Below, one piece after another: positions 1 through 9,531 of a stretch of 64,000 nucleotides of DNA (position 1 is its first letter; each line of letters begins with the position of its first letter). The notes beneath the pieces are model-generated. The model had not been told where the DNA came from. It was given only the letters and a program-made list of their open reading frames with translations, and did not search any database. This stretch comes from UBA5070 sp035604215 (GTDB taxonomy: Bacteria; Fibrobacterota; Fibrobacteria; UBA5070), in the NCBI GenBank assembly GCA_035604215.1, contig DATNIW010000025.1:1-64000 (forward strand), in the 5' to 3' direction. A program made the position numbers and the translations under genes.

Positions 1-657
1 ATCCGCTTCGCCACCCGCCGCACCCTGGAGATTTCGGTGGATCCCAACGGCGAGGTCGAGGTCGTGGCCCCCACGGGCACCGAGATCGTCCGGATCCAGG
101 AGCGGGTCAAACGGCGCGCGAGCTGGATCTTGCGCCAACGAAATTTCTTCCGCCAGTTCCAACCGCGCACGGCGCCACGTCAGTATCTATCCGGAGAAAC
201 GCACCTCTATCTGGGACGCCGATACCGCCTGAAGGTGGATTCGGGCGATGATCCCGGTGTACGCATGACCAGAGGTATCCTGTTCGTGACGGATGCGACA
301 CCGCCCTCACGCGACCGGGTCGCCGAATTGCTGCTGTCCTGGTACCGGATCCGCGCCAACGAGGTGTTTCGGGAAATCTTCGAGGTGCAGTGGTCGCTCG
401 TGACCCAGACCTCCAGGAAACCGCGGGTCCAGATCAAATCCATGCGCACACGCTGGGGAAGTCTCTCCAAGGGAGGAATCCTCACGCTGAATCCGGATCT
501 GATCCGAGCACCCAAGGAATGCATCCAATACGTGGTGTGCCATGAACTTTGCCACCTCCGCCACCACAACCACAGCCCCGCCTTCTTCAAGCTGTTGTCC
601 AAGCGGATGCCGGACTGGGAAGCAAGGAAAACGAAGTTGGAAGCCTCGTTTGCCTGA
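1..657 (+). CDS. YgjP-like (DUF45) zinc metallopeptidase, 5' end missing
   Basis: The reading frame is open from the first base, so the N-terminus lies outside the window; the GTG at 37 is probably internal, because the residues before it fit the usual start of the YgjP domain. An HELCH motif is followed by H-N-H-S, giving the HExxH plus third-histidine zinc site of the YgjP/M48-like family. The RTRWGSL segment before it is also typical of the family. The substrate of these small proteins is not established. The gene lies 90 bp upstream of lptD on the same strand. Confidence 0.85.
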   Translation: MRFATRRTLEISVDPNGEVEVVAPTGTEIVRIQERVKRRASWILRQRNFFRQFQPRTAPRQYLSGETHLYLGRRYRLKVDSGDDPGVRMTRGILFVTDATPPSRDRVAELLLSWYRIRANEVFREIFEVQWSLVTQTSRKPRVQIKSMRTRWGSLSKGGILTLNPDLIRAPKECIQYVVCHELCHLRHHNHSPAFFKLLSKRMPDWEARKTKLEASFA

Positions 658-727
658 TCCATCCCGCTGGACGGCGATCCGAGGATGGGTCCGGCGCACC
701 CGTCCCCAACGCCCCCCTCCCACAGAC

Positions 728-735
728 TAGCTTTG
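728..735 (+). promoter_or_regulatory. Candidate TAnnTTTG -7 box for lptD
   Basis: TAGCTTTG matches the Bacteroidetes-type -7 consensus TAnnTTTG exactly. It lies 12 nt before the ATG at 748, so transcription would start a few bases ahead of lptD. I see no clear -33 TTG at the usual distance. Confidence 0.45.
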
Positions 736-747
736 CTCGCTTCGCCT

Positions 748-3249
748 ATGCGCTGGATCCTCCTTCTCCTTTTGATCGCCTGGGTCGTCCCCGCCCGTGC
801 GCAAAACGGAGGGAATCCCCGCACCTTCGGGGGGATCGGGGGTTCCGCCGCCAAGGACACGGCCCGCAAGGACACCGTAGCGAAGCCGGACACCGTGCGG
901 TACGACTCGGATTCCCTGGATTACGACGCGGATACCCGACGGATTCTGTTGTACGGCCACGCGCACCTGGAATACAGGACCACCAAGCTCTCCGCCGACA
1001 CCATCGACTTCGACCAGCAGGACGACATCCTGGAAGCCCAGGGAGACCCCAACGTGGAGGACCCGCAGATCCCACCGTTCTTCGGGACACGGCTGAAGTA
1101 CAACCTCAAGACGCGCTACGGGGCGGTGTTCCAGGCGCGATCCTTCCGGAACGGGGAGTATTACCGGGGGTCCGAGATCCGGCGGCTTCCCGACAAGTCG
1201 CTCCAGATCGTGGATGGGGATTTCTGCAAGTGCAACGGCACCCCGGTTCCCGACTACTACTTCTCCGCCGAAAGACTGGAGATCGAACCCGACAAGCAGG
1301 CGACGGGCGCACCGGTGGTGTTGAACATCGAAGACGTGCCCGTGGCCATCGCGCCCTTCATCTATTTCCCCTTGGGGAAAGGGCGGCAATCCGGCTTCCT
1401 GACGCCGAAGTTCGGCGGCGACCAGAACAACGGCTTCTTCGCCCGCGACCTCGGCTACTACTGGGGAATCTCCGACTACATGGACCTCACCACCTCGACG
1501 GACGTGATCGAAGGTTCGGCGGGAAAGTTCGACCAGATCAACGGCGACGGCGATTTCCGCTACGCCCTGCGCGACCAGCTCACCGGGAACGTGGAGATCA
1601 AGCGGTACCTGGACCAACTGGGTGGAGCGGGGTCCGGTTGGGAAGCGGACTACGCCCACGACCAGCAGCTCCTTCCGCAGCCGGACAAGTTCACGCTGAA
1701 GGGGGACGGCCGCTTCGTGTCCAGCTACACGGTCCAGAACGCGAACGCCCTGTCGGCGGACGAACTGCTGGACCAGACGGCCAACGCGGAGCTGGCCCTC
1801 AACTACCAGTGGGAACACTCCTCGGCGAGCCTTTCCGGAAACCAGTTCGAGAACCTGCGCACCGGTGTGCGGACCCGCGAACTGCCCAGCGCAACCTACT
1901 CCTCCGCCGGCCAGATCTTCCCCACCGACGATCCCGACGACTCCGCCTGGTACCACGACCTCCGCTACAGCTACGGAGCCCATTTCAGTTCCTACTCCTC
2001 GCGGGCGGCGGATTCCGTCCACAACGCCCAGGACAGCCTCTGGAACCACTACCAGGGGTCGGATTCCAGCACCGACTACCCGAATCCAGGTCCGCTGAAC
2101 CAGGATTACGAGGGAGCCGTGCAGACCCTCTCCCTCACCGAAACCCGGAAGATCGGCTACCTGGACCTCTCCGCGGCCGCCAACGCCCGGCAGGACTGGA
2201 GCGCCTACAGCTACTCGGAGCCGCAGCAGCCCTCCGGCCAATGGCGGACCTATTCCACGAACGGATACGATCCGAGCCAGATCGTCACCTGGAACCTCAC
2301 CGGAGGGGCGTCCACCAACCTCTACGGGACCTGGCTCCCCTACTGGGGCCGTTTCGCGGGGCTGCGCCACACCCTGACACCTTCCGTCAACTACCTGTTC
2401 ACCCCCCACATCGACTCGCAGGAATACTTCGTGGCCAACCCGCGGCTCGCCTCGGATCCCGCCCAGGCCGGATTGGGGCAGGCAAAGTCCGAGCAGATCC
2501 AATTCTCCCTGGGCCAGAAGATCGACGCCAAGCTGCTCCCCGACTCCTACGACACCGGCAAGACCAAATCCAAGAAGGGGGATTCCTATTCCCTGCTCAC
2601 CTTCAACACCTCCACCAGCTACGACTTCGTGAAGACCACGCATCCATGGGGCGACATCGTGACCACGTTCAACTCCGGCATCCCGCTGCTCCAGTTCAAC
2701 GGCAATCTCGTGCACACGCTGTACAACCCCTGGGGCGACAGTTCGGTGGAGACCTTCCCCACCTTGAAGAGCTGGTCGCTCGCCTTCCAGAAAGGCGTGT
2801 CCGTTTCCGGTTCCTTCACGGACGGCTGGCGCTGGGACGCCGACAGCATCACCGCCAAACCCTGGACCTTCGGTCTGACCTACTCCTACGACATCCAGGC
2901 CAACCGCGTCTCCAAGGATGTCTTCCAACAGACGCGCACCCAGTCCGCGGGGTTCCACGCCACGCTGGACCCCTCGCGCGACTGGTCGGCCACCTGGAGT
3001 TCCAACTACGACTTCGAGCTGGGGAGCTTCAACTCCCAATCCCTCACGTTCCACCGATCCCTGGGCTGCTGGGACCTGAACTTCGGGTGGACTCCCGTGG
3101 GTCCGCTGCGGGGATGGAATTTCCTCATCGAGATCCGCGACCTGCCCGACGCCAAGATCCAGGCCCAGAGCACCACCTTGCGCAAGGTCACCACCTCCGC
3201 CACCCCGGGATCGACCACCACCACCTCCAGCACCACGACCGGCCAATGA
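748..3249 (+). CDS. lptD: LPS-assembly outer membrane protein LptD
   Basis: LptD inserts lipopolysaccharide into the outer leaflet of the outer membrane at the end of the Lpt bridge. The 833-aa product starts with a clear signal peptide (MRWILLLLLIAWVVPARA). An OstA-like beta-jellyroll follows (about residues 50-190), then a long Tyr/Trp/Ser-rich beta-barrel. The IAPFIYFPLG and SGFLTPKFG stretches are characteristic of LptD. A CKC pair in the N-domain and a single Cys before the C-terminal strands could supply the disulfides known from LptD. I chose ATG 748 over 685 because it begins the signal peptide directly. The gene overlaps maf by 4 bp (ATGA). Confidence 0.9.
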   Translation: MRWILLLLLIAWVVPARAQNGGNPRTFGGIGGSAAKDTARKDTVAKPDTVRYDSDSLDYDADTRRILLYGHAHLEYRTTKLSADTIDFDQQDDILEAQGDPNVEDPQIPPFFGTRLKYNLKTRYGAVFQARSFRNGEYYRGSEIRRLPDKSLQIVDGDFCKCNGTPVPDYYFSAERLEIEPDKQATGAPVVLNIEDVPVAIAPFIYFPLGKGRQSGFLTPKFGGDQNNGFFARDLGYYWGISDYMDLTTSTDVIEGSAGKFDQINGDGDFRYALRDQLTGNVEIKRYLDQLGGAGSGWEADYAHDQQLLPQPDKFTLKGDGRFVSSYTVQNANALSADELLDQTANAELALNYQWEHSSASLSGNQFENLRTGVRTRELPSATYSSAGQIFPTDDPDDSAWYHDLRYSYGAHFSSYSSRAADSVHNAQDSLWNHYQGSDSSTDYPNPGPLNQDYEGAVQTLSLTETRKIGYLDLSAAANARQDWSAYSYSEPQQPSGQWRTYSTNGYDPSQIVTWNLTGGASTNLYGTWLPYWGRFAGLRHTLTPSVNYLFTPHIDSQEYFVANPRLASDPAQAGLGQAKSEQIQFSLGQKIDAKLLPDSYDTGKTKSKKGDSYSLLTFNTSTSYDFVKTTHPWGDIVTTFNSGIPLLQFNGNLVHTLYNPWGDSSVETFPTLKSWSLAFQKGVSVSGSFTDGWRWDADSITAKPWTFGLTYSYDIQANRVSKDVFQQTRTQSAGFHATLDPSRDWSATWSSNYDFELGSFNSQSLTFHRSLGCWDLNFGWTPVGPLRGWNFLIEIRDLPDAKIQAQSTTLRKVTTSATPGSTTTTSSTTTGQ

Positions 3250-3866
3250 TCCAAGGTCCCTGGCTGGAACGCCTTTCCCACCCCCTGGTCCTGGCCAGCG
3301 CCTCTCCTCGCAGGACCTGGATCCTGTCCCAACTGGGAATCCCGCATCGGGTGGATCCAGCGAACATCGACGAGGAATCGGTGCGAATTCCGGATCCGGC
3401 GCGGCTCGTCCTGGAACTGTCGAGGGTCAAGGCGACCGCCATATCGAGCCGCAGCCCCGGAGAACTGGTCCTGGGAGCGGACACAGTCGTCTATCTTTCG
3501 ACCCAGGTATTGGGCAAACCAAGGGACGCCGAGGAGGCCCGGAAGATGCTGCGATCGCTGTCGGGCAGGGAACACGTGGTTTGGACCGGAGTCCATCTGG
3601 CCATGGAAGGAATCTCCGGGCAAGGACTGTCCGTGCCCGCCACGGTGCGCTTCCGGAACCTCTCCGACCGGGAGATCGATTCCTACGTCGATTCCGGAGA
3701 CCCCTTGGACAAGGCCGGCGCCTACGGCATCCAGGGTGCCGGACTGGGCCTCGTCTCCTCCATCGATGGATGCTTCTACGGCGTCGCCGGACTGCCGGTG
3801 GCCGCGACCCTTCAACTTCTTCGCGAGTGGCAGACCAGGGCCACCAAGGAAACCGCCGACGCATGA
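3246..3866 (+). CDS. maf: Maf/YhdE-type nucleoside triphosphate pyrophosphatase
   Basis: The 206-aa protein belongs to the Maf house-cleaning pyrophosphatases, which hydrolyse non-canonical or excess nucleotides such as dTTP, UTP or modified bases. The N-terminal phosphate loop SASPRR (about residues 18-23), the catalytic aspartate in GADT (about 79), the KPRDAEEA stretch and the late DKAGAYGIQG motif are all present. The start overlaps the lptD stop as ATGA and the stop overlaps the next gene in the same way, so it is translated as part of the lptD operon. The exact nucleotide preference cannot be read from the sequence. Confidence 0.92.
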   Translation: MIQGPWLERLSHPLVLASASPRRTWILSQLGIPHRVDPANIDEESVRIPDPARLVLELSRVKATAISSRSPGELVLGADTVVYLSTQVLGKPRDAEEARKMLRSLSGREHVVWTGVHLAMEGISGQGLSVPATVRFRNLSDREIDSYVDSGDPLDKAGAYGIQGAGLGLVSSIDGCFYGVAGLPVAATLQLLREWQTRATKETADA

Positions 3867-4714
3867 GCGAGACCGATCCCCTCCCTTCGGCATCCGAACT
3901 CCTCCGGACCGCCCGCTTGGCCCGCGAACTTTCCCTGGAGCAGGTATCCCAGCACACGCGGATTCCCGCCGATCTCATCCTGGCCTTGGAAGAGCGCCGA
4001 TGGGAGGCGCTTCCCGGTGCGCCCTACGCCCGAGCCTTTTCACGCACCTTGGCGCTGGCCTACGAACTCGACCCGGACCTAGTTCTGGCTGGATTGCGGA
4101 TCGACATGGGTTTGCGCCCCGTGCCCAGCGATTCCCGAGCCGCCATGGAACTCCGGCTGGGCCCCCCCGAGAAGCCCAGCGGCAAGACCCCGCTCATCCT
4201 TGCCGGAATCATCGGTTTGGCGCTGCTTCTGGTGATCGCGGCCATGCATCTGGTCCAAGGACCCGGAATCTCGCGGAACCCCTCCGATGCCTCGCGCCGA
4301 GACACCGTCGAGGAGACCGACACGGTGATTCCGGACACCACCAAGGCCCCCGTCCCGCGTGCGGCACCCAAGGTGGAACTCCCTCCCCGACGCACGACCA
4401 CCATTTCGCTCACCGACACGTCGAGGACCGCCTTCGTCCTCTACATCCGGCCCGGGATCCGCCGGGTCCGGAAAAAGACCCTTTCGGCGGTCGACTCCCT
4501 GGAATTCGATCCGGACACCGCGATCCTGGTGCGGAACCTGTCCGGCAAACCGTTGCGGCTGACCGGCTCCGTCCGGAGGGATTCGCTATCCCTGCCTTTC
4601 TTCCGGATCGCCCGCAGGTCGGATTCCGTCCACATCGACGCCCTTCGCGAGGAGGATTGGAGCAGGTGGGCCGATCCCATCGTCAAGGCCAACCAGAAGA
4701 AGCACCAGGACTGA
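3863..4714 (+). CDS. RodZ-like helix-turn-helix membrane protein
   Basis: The 283-aa protein has a RodZ-type HTH_25 domain (residues about 10-75, with ELSLEQVSQHTRIP and the RAFSRTLALAYELDPDLVL helix). A single transmembrane helix follows at about 107-127 and a periplasmic tail of about 155 residues. The tail ends in a small beta-rich segment (about 190-245) resembling the DUF4115 region of RodZ. RodZ links MreB filaments to the cell-wall elongation machinery. The domain order supports that role, but the tail diverges and other HTH-TM proteins share it. ATGA overlap with maf. Confidence 0.75.
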   Translation: MSETDPLPSASELLRTARLARELSLEQVSQHTRIPADLILALEERRWEALPGAPYARAFSRTLALAYELDPDLVLAGLRIDMGLRPVPSDSRAAMELRLGPPEKPSGKTPLILAGIIGLALLLVIAAMHLVQGPGISRNPSDASRRDTVEETDTVIPDTTKAPVPRAAPKVELPPRRTTTISLTDTSRTAFVLYIRPGIRRVRKKTLSAVDSLEFDPDTAILVRNLSGKPLRLTGSVRRDSLSLPFFRIARRSDSVHIDALREEDWSRWADPIVKANQKKHQD

Positions 4715-4716
4715 GG

Positions 4717-5481
4717 ATGGTCGACAGCCACTGCCACCTCCAGGTCGAGGCCCTTCGCGGCGACGCGGCGGAGCACGTCCGCGAGGCGGTGGCTGCGGGG
4801 GTGGTGGAAATCCTGGTCGCGGGGATATCGCCTTCGGAAGCCGCTTCCACGTCCTCGCTGGCCGAACGGCTCGGGGTGTGGTGCTCCGTCGGATGCCACC
4901 CCTGCCACAGCGACGAGTGGGATCCCCTTCCCGTCCTCGCGCACCTGTCCTACCCGCGGGTCGTGGCCGTGGGCGAGTGCGGCCTGGACTTCTTCCACAA
5001 GCCGTTCGACGCGGCACTCCAGGAACGGGTGCTCCGCGAACAGATCGAGATCGCGCGCCAGGCGGACCTCCCCGTCATCCTCCACAACCGGGATTCGAAC
5101 GAAGATCTCCTGCGCGTGCTGCGCGACGCCGACTTCCACCGCGGCGTCTTCCATTGCTTCTCCGCGGACCTGAAGACCCTCGATGCGGCCCTGGAACTCG
5201 GTTTCCACATCAGCTTTTCCGGCACGGTCACTTTCCGCAAGGCCGCGGTGCGGGAACTCGTGGCGCTGGTTCCTTCGGATCGCCTCTTGGTGGAGACGGA
5301 CGCGCCCTGGCTCGCCCCCCACCCCCACCGGGGCGCCACCAACCGTCCAGCCCTGGTGCGCCTGGTTCTGGAAGAGGTGGCCTCGCTGCGGGGCGAGGAC
5401 CCGGGAACGCTGGGCAAACGCGTCGTGGACAATTTCCGCTCGTGCTTCCCGCGCGCCGCGCCGACCAAGGATGTTCCGTGA
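4717..5481 (+). CDS. tatD: TatD family metal-dependent hydrolase/DNase
   Basis: This 254-aa TIM-barrel hydrolase has the TatD signatures: the N-terminal metal motif DSHCH, GECGLDFF in the middle, VILHNRD, FHCFS, and ETDAPWLAPHPHRG near the C-terminus. Family members are Mg-dependent 3'-5' exonucleases/DNases implicated in DNA repair and tRNA processing. It starts 2 nt after the RodZ-like gene and overlaps the following small gene by 4 bp (GTGA). Confidence 0.92.
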   Translation: MVDSHCHLQVEALRGDAAEHVREAVAAGVVEILVAGISPSEAASTSSLAERLGVWCSVGCHPCHSDEWDPLPVLAHLSYPRVVAVGECGLDFFHKPFDAALQERVLREQIEIARQADLPVILHNRDSNEDLLRVLRDADFHRGVFHCFSADLKTLDAALELGFHISFSGTVTFRKAAVRELVALVPSDRLLVETDAPWLAPHPHRGATNRPALVRLVLEEVASLRGEDPGTLGKRVVDNFRSCFPRAAPTKDVP

Positions 5482-5636
5482 TCCTGCTGTTCTCCTTCCT
5501 GGTCGCCGCATGCATCCTGGCCATGGCCGCCGCGTTCCTCGCGGCATCCACCTGGGAGGCGTCCGTGAAAAGGCTCGAGGAACGCTCCAAGATCCACGAG
5601 AAGGCCGACACCCACCAGAAGGGAGAGTCCAGATGA
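5478..5636 (+). CDS. Small single-pass membrane protein, 52 aa
   Basis: A short gene starts at GTG 5478, overlapping the tatD stop (GTGA), and ends in an ATGA overlap with hisB. The product has one N-terminal hydrophobic helix (ILLFSFLVAACILAMAAAFLAA) and a charged, Lys/Glu/His-rich cytosolic-looking tail of about 28 residues. I do not recognise a family. Tight coupling on both sides argues that it is really translated. Confidence 0.6.
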   Translation: MILLFSFLVAACILAMAAAFLAASTWEASVKRLEERSKIHEKADTHQKGESR

Positions 5637-6220
5637 GACGCTCGGAGATCGAACGGAAGACACGCGAAACCCGCGTCAAGGTGGTTTGGGACCTCGACCG
5701 GCCCGCCACCCCCAAGACCAAGACGGGTTCCGGCTTCCTGGACCACATGCTGGAGCAGTTGGGTCTCCACAGCGGCACGGGGTTGGAGGTGGAGTGCGTC
5801 GGCGACACGCACATCGACATGCACCATTCCGTGGAGGACACCGCCATCGCCCTGGGCAAGGCGTTGCGGGAAGCCGTCGGCGACAAGGCGGGAATCGAAA
5901 GGTACGGGTTCTACCAGGTCGCCATGGACGAGGCGCTGGCGCGTTGCGCCCTGGACCTGTCGGGAAGGTTCCACCTGGAGTACCGCGCCGGATTCTCCAA
6001 GGACCGGGTGGGCGACCTGGAGATCGAGCTGGTCGAACACTTCTTCCGGAGCCTCGCCGAAAACGCGGGAATGACGCTCCATCTGGACCTGGAACGCGGA
6101 ACCAACGCGCACCACGGCGTGGAATCCATGTTCAAGGCCTTCGCCCGCGCGTTGGCGATGGCCATCGGGCCGGCCCGCAACGGCGACAAGGGGATTCCCT
6201 CCACGAAGGGGGCGCTCTGA
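5633..6220 (+). CDS. hisB: Imidazoleglycerol-phosphate dehydratase
   Basis: HisB catalyses the sixth step of histidine biosynthesis, dehydrating imidazoleglycerol phosphate to imidazoleacetol phosphate. The 195-aa protein is the monofunctional form, without the phosphatase domain of E. coli HisB. The metal-binding repeats are visible: GFLDHMLEQ, HHSVEDTAI and the second-half NAHHGVESMFKAFARAL. No other his genes lie nearby, so the pathway is scattered. It is the last gene of the lptD operon and converges on a radical SAM gene across a hairpin. Confidence 0.95.
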   Translation: MRRSEIERKTRETRVKVVWDLDRPATPKTKTGSGFLDHMLEQLGLHSGTGLEVECVGDTHIDMHHSVEDTAIALGKALREAVGDKAGIERYGFYQVAMDEALARCALDLSGRFHLEYRAGFSKDRVGDLEIELVEHFFRSLAENAGMTLHLDLERGTNAHHGVESMFKAFARALAMAIGPARNGDKGIPSTKGAL

Positions 6221-6236
6221 TCCGGGCGACCGGATC
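6219..6236. terminator. Hairpin between convergent hisB and radical SAM genes
   Basis: GATCCGG-gcga-CCGGATC is a perfect 7-bp inverted repeat with a 4-nt loop, filling the 16-bp gap between two convergent genes. There is no T-run on either side, so it is at best a weak bidirectional terminator. Confidence 0.45.
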
Positions 6237-7178
6237 TCAGGCCCGAAGACTCCCCTGGCGGGTGCCCCTTCGGCGCAGCGTGGATTCGATGGCGTTCAGC
6301 ACGTTCCATTTCCCCGAGCACCAGGCCGGGGCCAGCAGCAGATCCTCCGAACAGGTGCCCGTCAGGCGGTGGAAGACCACTTCGGGCGGAGTGCGTTCCA
6401 CGAGGTCGCAGGCGAGATCGACATAATCCGTCAACGAAAGCGGCTCGTACGCGAGGCTCCGCCACTGCGCGGCCAGGGCACTCCTGCGCACCACGTGGAG
6501 GGGATGGATCTTGAGGCCGTCCACTCCCGCATCCACCACCCGGCGATGGGTCTCCAGGGCGCGGTCCCTCCGCTCGCCGGGAAGGCCCAGGATCAGATGG
6601 CAGCAGACCGGCAGTCCCATTCCCCGCGCGCGGGCCGCCTCGCGGAAATAGACTTCCGATCCGTGTCCGCGGTTGACCCGATCGAGCGTGTCGTCGAATG
6701 CCGACTGGAGGCCGAGCTCCAGCCAGACCACGGCGCCCTCGTCGCGGAATCCGGCCAGGAGCTCCAGGACGCCGGGGCCCAGGCAATCCGGGCGGGTCCC
6801 GATGGAGAGCCCGATGCATCCCGGAACAGCAAGTGCCCGGCGGTACAGTTCTCCCAGACGGTCCAACTCCCCATAGGTGCTGGAGTAGGCCTGGAAATAG
6901 GCCAGGAAGAGTCGCGCACCCGTACGGCGCGCCACCACGGCCGCACCCTCCGCCATCTGCTGCTCCACGGCCCTCGCCCGGTCGGCCGGGACGAAGGATT
7001 CGTTGTTGCAGAACGTGCATCCTCCCGTACCCACGCTTCCATCCCGGTTGGGACAGGTGAACCCGGTGTCGAGCGCCAGCTTGTGCACGCGTTCTCCGTG
7101 GCGCTCCCGGAGATCGGTCCCGAGCGTGTGGACGAGGTCGGCGAGTGTGCGGGAGCCGGTGGCGAGACTAGTGGACAC
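6237..7178 (-). CDS. TIGR01212-type (YtqA/YhcC) radical SAM protein
   Basis: The 313-aa protein carries a radical SAM cluster motif with wide spacing, C-x11-C-x2-C (Cys42, Cys54, Cys57; TCPNRDGSVGTGGCTFC). This spacing is typical of TIGR01212 (YtqA/YhcC). Other family segments are AYFQAYSSTY, SIGTRPDCL, ELGLQSAFDDTL, and HLILGLPGE. The reaction of this group is not firmly assigned. The gene overlaps the end of ptsP by 11 bp and is the last of the leftward operon. Confidence 0.88.
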   Translation of the reverse strand: MSTSLATGSRTLADLVHTLGTDLRERHGERVHKLALDTGFTCPNRDGSVGTGGCTFCNNESFVPADRARAVEQQMAEGAAVVARRTGARLFLAYFQAYSSTYGELDRLGELYRRALAVPGCIGLSIGTRPDCLGPGVLELLAGFRDEGAVVWLELGLQSAFDDTLDRVNRGHGSEVYFREAARARGMGLPVCCHLILGLPGERRDRALETHRRVVDAGVDGLKIHPLHVVRRSALAAQWRSLAYEPLSLTDYVDLACDLVERTPPEVVFHRLTGTCSEDLLLAPAWCSGKWNVLNAIESTLRRRGTRQGSLRA

Positions 7179-9531
7179 CGACGAAGAGACGCTCGGCTTC
7201 CGGCGAGACGCGGAGATTCTGGTGCAGGAAACGGTTCACTTCGCTCGCGGTCGCGAGTTTGCGCGCTCCCTCCGCGATGGTCCTGAGTTCGGCCTGGTCG
7301 TAGCCCCGGAGAAGGACCTTCGTCCTGGGGATGTACCGGCTGTCCATGGAAAGGCCGTCCACCTGGATTCCCGCGAGATAGAGGGCACAAGCGGGATCCG
7401 CCGCCATCTCGCCGCAGATGGAGACCGGGACGCCTGCCTTGACCGCTTCCCAGGAAAGCCTCCCCAGGAGCGAGAGAAGGGCCGGATGGTAGTTGGTGGC
7501 GAGCTCGGCCACCTTGCGGTTCCCCCGGTCGGCGGCCACCGTGTACTGGAGCAGGTCGTTGGTTCCCACGGAAAGGAAGTCCACCAGCTTGGCCAGGTGG
7601 GAGGCGATCTCGACCGCGGCGGGGACCTCGATCATGGCCCCGATCTGGATCTCGTCCGTGAAGGCGGCACCGCGCGATCGCAGTTCGGCGCGGGCGAGGT
7701 CCAGCTGGCGCAGAACCTCCTTCATCTCGTCCACCGCGGAGATCATGGGGAAAAGGATCCGTCCCTTGTGTCCGTCGCAGGCGCGCAGCAGCGCTCGAAG
7801 CTGGGTGCGGAAGAGCTCCGGGTGGGCCAGGGAGAGCCGGATGGACCGCTGGCCCAGGAATGGATTGTCTTCGAGCTCGGCGGTCCCTTCGTCGTCCTGG
7901 AGGAACGGGGCGATCTTGTCTCCACCCAGGTCCAGGGTGCGGAAGGTGATGGGCCTGCCCGGGAATTCCTCGAAGGCGCGCTGGTAGACGGCCATCTGCT
8001 GGGCCTCGGTGGGCGCGTCCCTCCTCATCAGGTACGGGAATTCCGTGCGGTAGAGACCCACGCCGTCGGCACCCCTCGATCGGGCCAACGACAATTCCCG
8101 CAGGAGTCCGATGTTGGCCCCGATCTGGATGATCTCGCCGGAGGAGAGCCTGCACGGAGCCCCGAGTTCGCGATCGTCGCCCACTTCGACGCGGGCTTCC
8201 TCGATCTCCGAGACCCGCTGGTACTCCTCCAGGACCGCGATCGTCGGGGCGACGAAGACGTTTCCGACCACCGCGTCCACCAGGATCTGCACCCCTTCGG
8301 CCACTTCGGTGATCGCCACCCCCACCCCGGTGATCGCGGGCATGTTCAATGCCCGCGCCATCAGGCTCACGTGGCTCGTCACTCCGCCTTCGGCGGTGAC
8401 GAAGGCCTTGGCCCCGCGGGTGGCCAGAAGCACCAGGTCCCCGGGCGAGAGCGATCGGGCCAGGACCACGGATCCCCGCGGTTCCCGTTCCGGCAGGGCG
8501 CTCCCCACCAGCTTCCCCACCAGCATGCGTCCGATGTCGCCGAAATCCTGGGCGCGTTCGCGCAGGTAGTCGCTGCGCGCCTGGCGCATGGCCGCGACCA
8601 TGTGCTCCACGGCGTCGAACACCGCGATGGCCGCCGGCTGACCCTTGTCGATCCGGGCGTCGACCGAGGCGCGGAAGACGGGATCGTTGAGCAGCAGGGT
8701 CTGGGCCGCGAACACGTAAGACAATTCTTGTCCCACCAGTTCCACCGCGGCGACCTCGCAGCGGTGGATCTCCTCCAGGCTGGATTCCATGGCGGCGCGC
8801 AACGCGGCGTGTTCGGCCGATGGCCCATCCGTACCCAGCGCCTCGAGCGAGGATCGCTCGATGGCGACGCCGTGTCGGTAGACCGGGCCCAGGGCCATGC
8901 CGGGCGAGGCGGAGAAACCCCTCAGCAGGTGCATCTCCCCCCTGCGTGGCGGAACCCTCGATTCGGAGGGGTCGCTGGTGCTGTCGTCCAGGATCCGGAG
9001 CTGGCGCTCGCGGTCTCCGGTGCTCCGTTCCAAGGCGTCCAGGAGGCGCGCGCTCTCCAGCACGACGGCGAGCTGCGAAGCGAGCGCCACCACCAGGAGC
9101 TCCATCTCGGCGGGTTGGATCTCCTCGCGCGGGGACTGCACGACGATCACCCCGATGCACCTCCCGCGGGCGGTGAGAGGTACGCCCAGGTAGGACTTCA
9201 GGTTGTCCTCGGACACCTGGGGCAGGTGGCGGAAACCCGAGGTCGTGGGGCCGTTGGCGACGTTGAGGCTTTCCCGGGTCTGGGCGACCATCCCGGTCAA
9301 GCCCTCGCCCATCTCCAGGCGCACATCCGCCGGAACCACGCCAGATGAGGTGGCGACCAGCGAGAGGACGTGGCTCTCGGGGTCCGCGAAATAGAGATTG
9401 CACCTGTCGCCGCCCAGATGCTCCGACACCAGATGCACGACTTGGGTCGCGATCTCCACCATTCCGCTGGCCCGGGAGACGATTCGGGCGAAGTCGGAAA
9501 GCAGGGCGAGGCTGCGGGATGGGTTCTCCAT
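7168..9531 (-). CDS. ptsP: PtsP-like PEP-protein phosphotransferase with GAF domain
   Basis: Enzyme I of the nitrogen PTS takes phosphate from PEP and passes it to an HPr-like protein. The 787-aa product has an N-terminal GAF domain (about 10-165) and a linker. The EI-N domain with the phosphohistidine loop GGVTSHVSLMARAL (His387) follows, then the PEP-binding TIM barrel with GADGVGLYRTEFPY, FRTLDLGGDK, the FLSVGTNDL motif and a C-terminal CGEMA loop. No HPr or EIIA-Ntr gene is in the window. Its ATG overlaps the upstream kinase stop (ATGA). Confidence 0.9.
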   Translation of the reverse strand: MENPSRSLALLSDFARIVSRASGMVEIATQVVHLVSEHLGGDRCNLYFADPESHVLSLVATSSGVVPADVRLEMGEGLTGMVAQTRESLNVANGPTTSGFRHLPQVSEDNLKSYLGVPLTARGRCIGVIVVQSPREEIQPAEMELLVVALASQLAVVLESARLLDALERSTGDRERQLRILDDSTSDPSESRVPPRRGEMHLLRGFSASPGMALGPVYRHGVAIERSSLEALGTDGPSAEHAALRAAMESSLEEIHRCEVAAVELVGQELSYVFAAQTLLLNDPVFRASVDARIDKGQPAAIAVFDAVEHMVAAMRQARSDYLRERAQDFGDIGRMLVGKLVGSALPEREPRGSVVLARSLSPGDLVLLATRGAKAFVTAEGGVTSHVSLMARALNMPAITGVGVAITEVAEGVQILVDAVVGNVFVAPTIAVLEEYQRVSEIEEARVEVGDDRELGAPCRLSSGEIIQIGANIGLLRELSLARSRGADGVGLYRTEFPYLMRRDAPTEAQQMAVYQRAFEEFPGRPITFRTLDLGGDKIAPFLQDDEGTAELEDNPFLGQRSIRLSLAHPELFRTQLRALLRACDGHKGRILFPMISAVDEMKEVLRQLDLARAELRSRGAAFTDEIQIGAMIEVPAAVEIASHLAKLVDFLSVGTNDLLQYTVAADRGNRKVAELATNYHPALLSLLGRLSWEAVKAGVPVSICGEMAADPACALYLAGIQVDGLSMDSRYIPRTKVLLRGYDQAELRTIAEGARKLATASEVNRFLHQNLRVSPEAERLFVGVH

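Noticed and set aside
727..3246. Very long open frames on both strands across lptD (for example minus 727-3246)
   Set aside because: High GC leaves few stop codons; the lptD frame has a signal peptide and clear family motifs, and the others give only low-complexity Arg/Pro/Gly translations.
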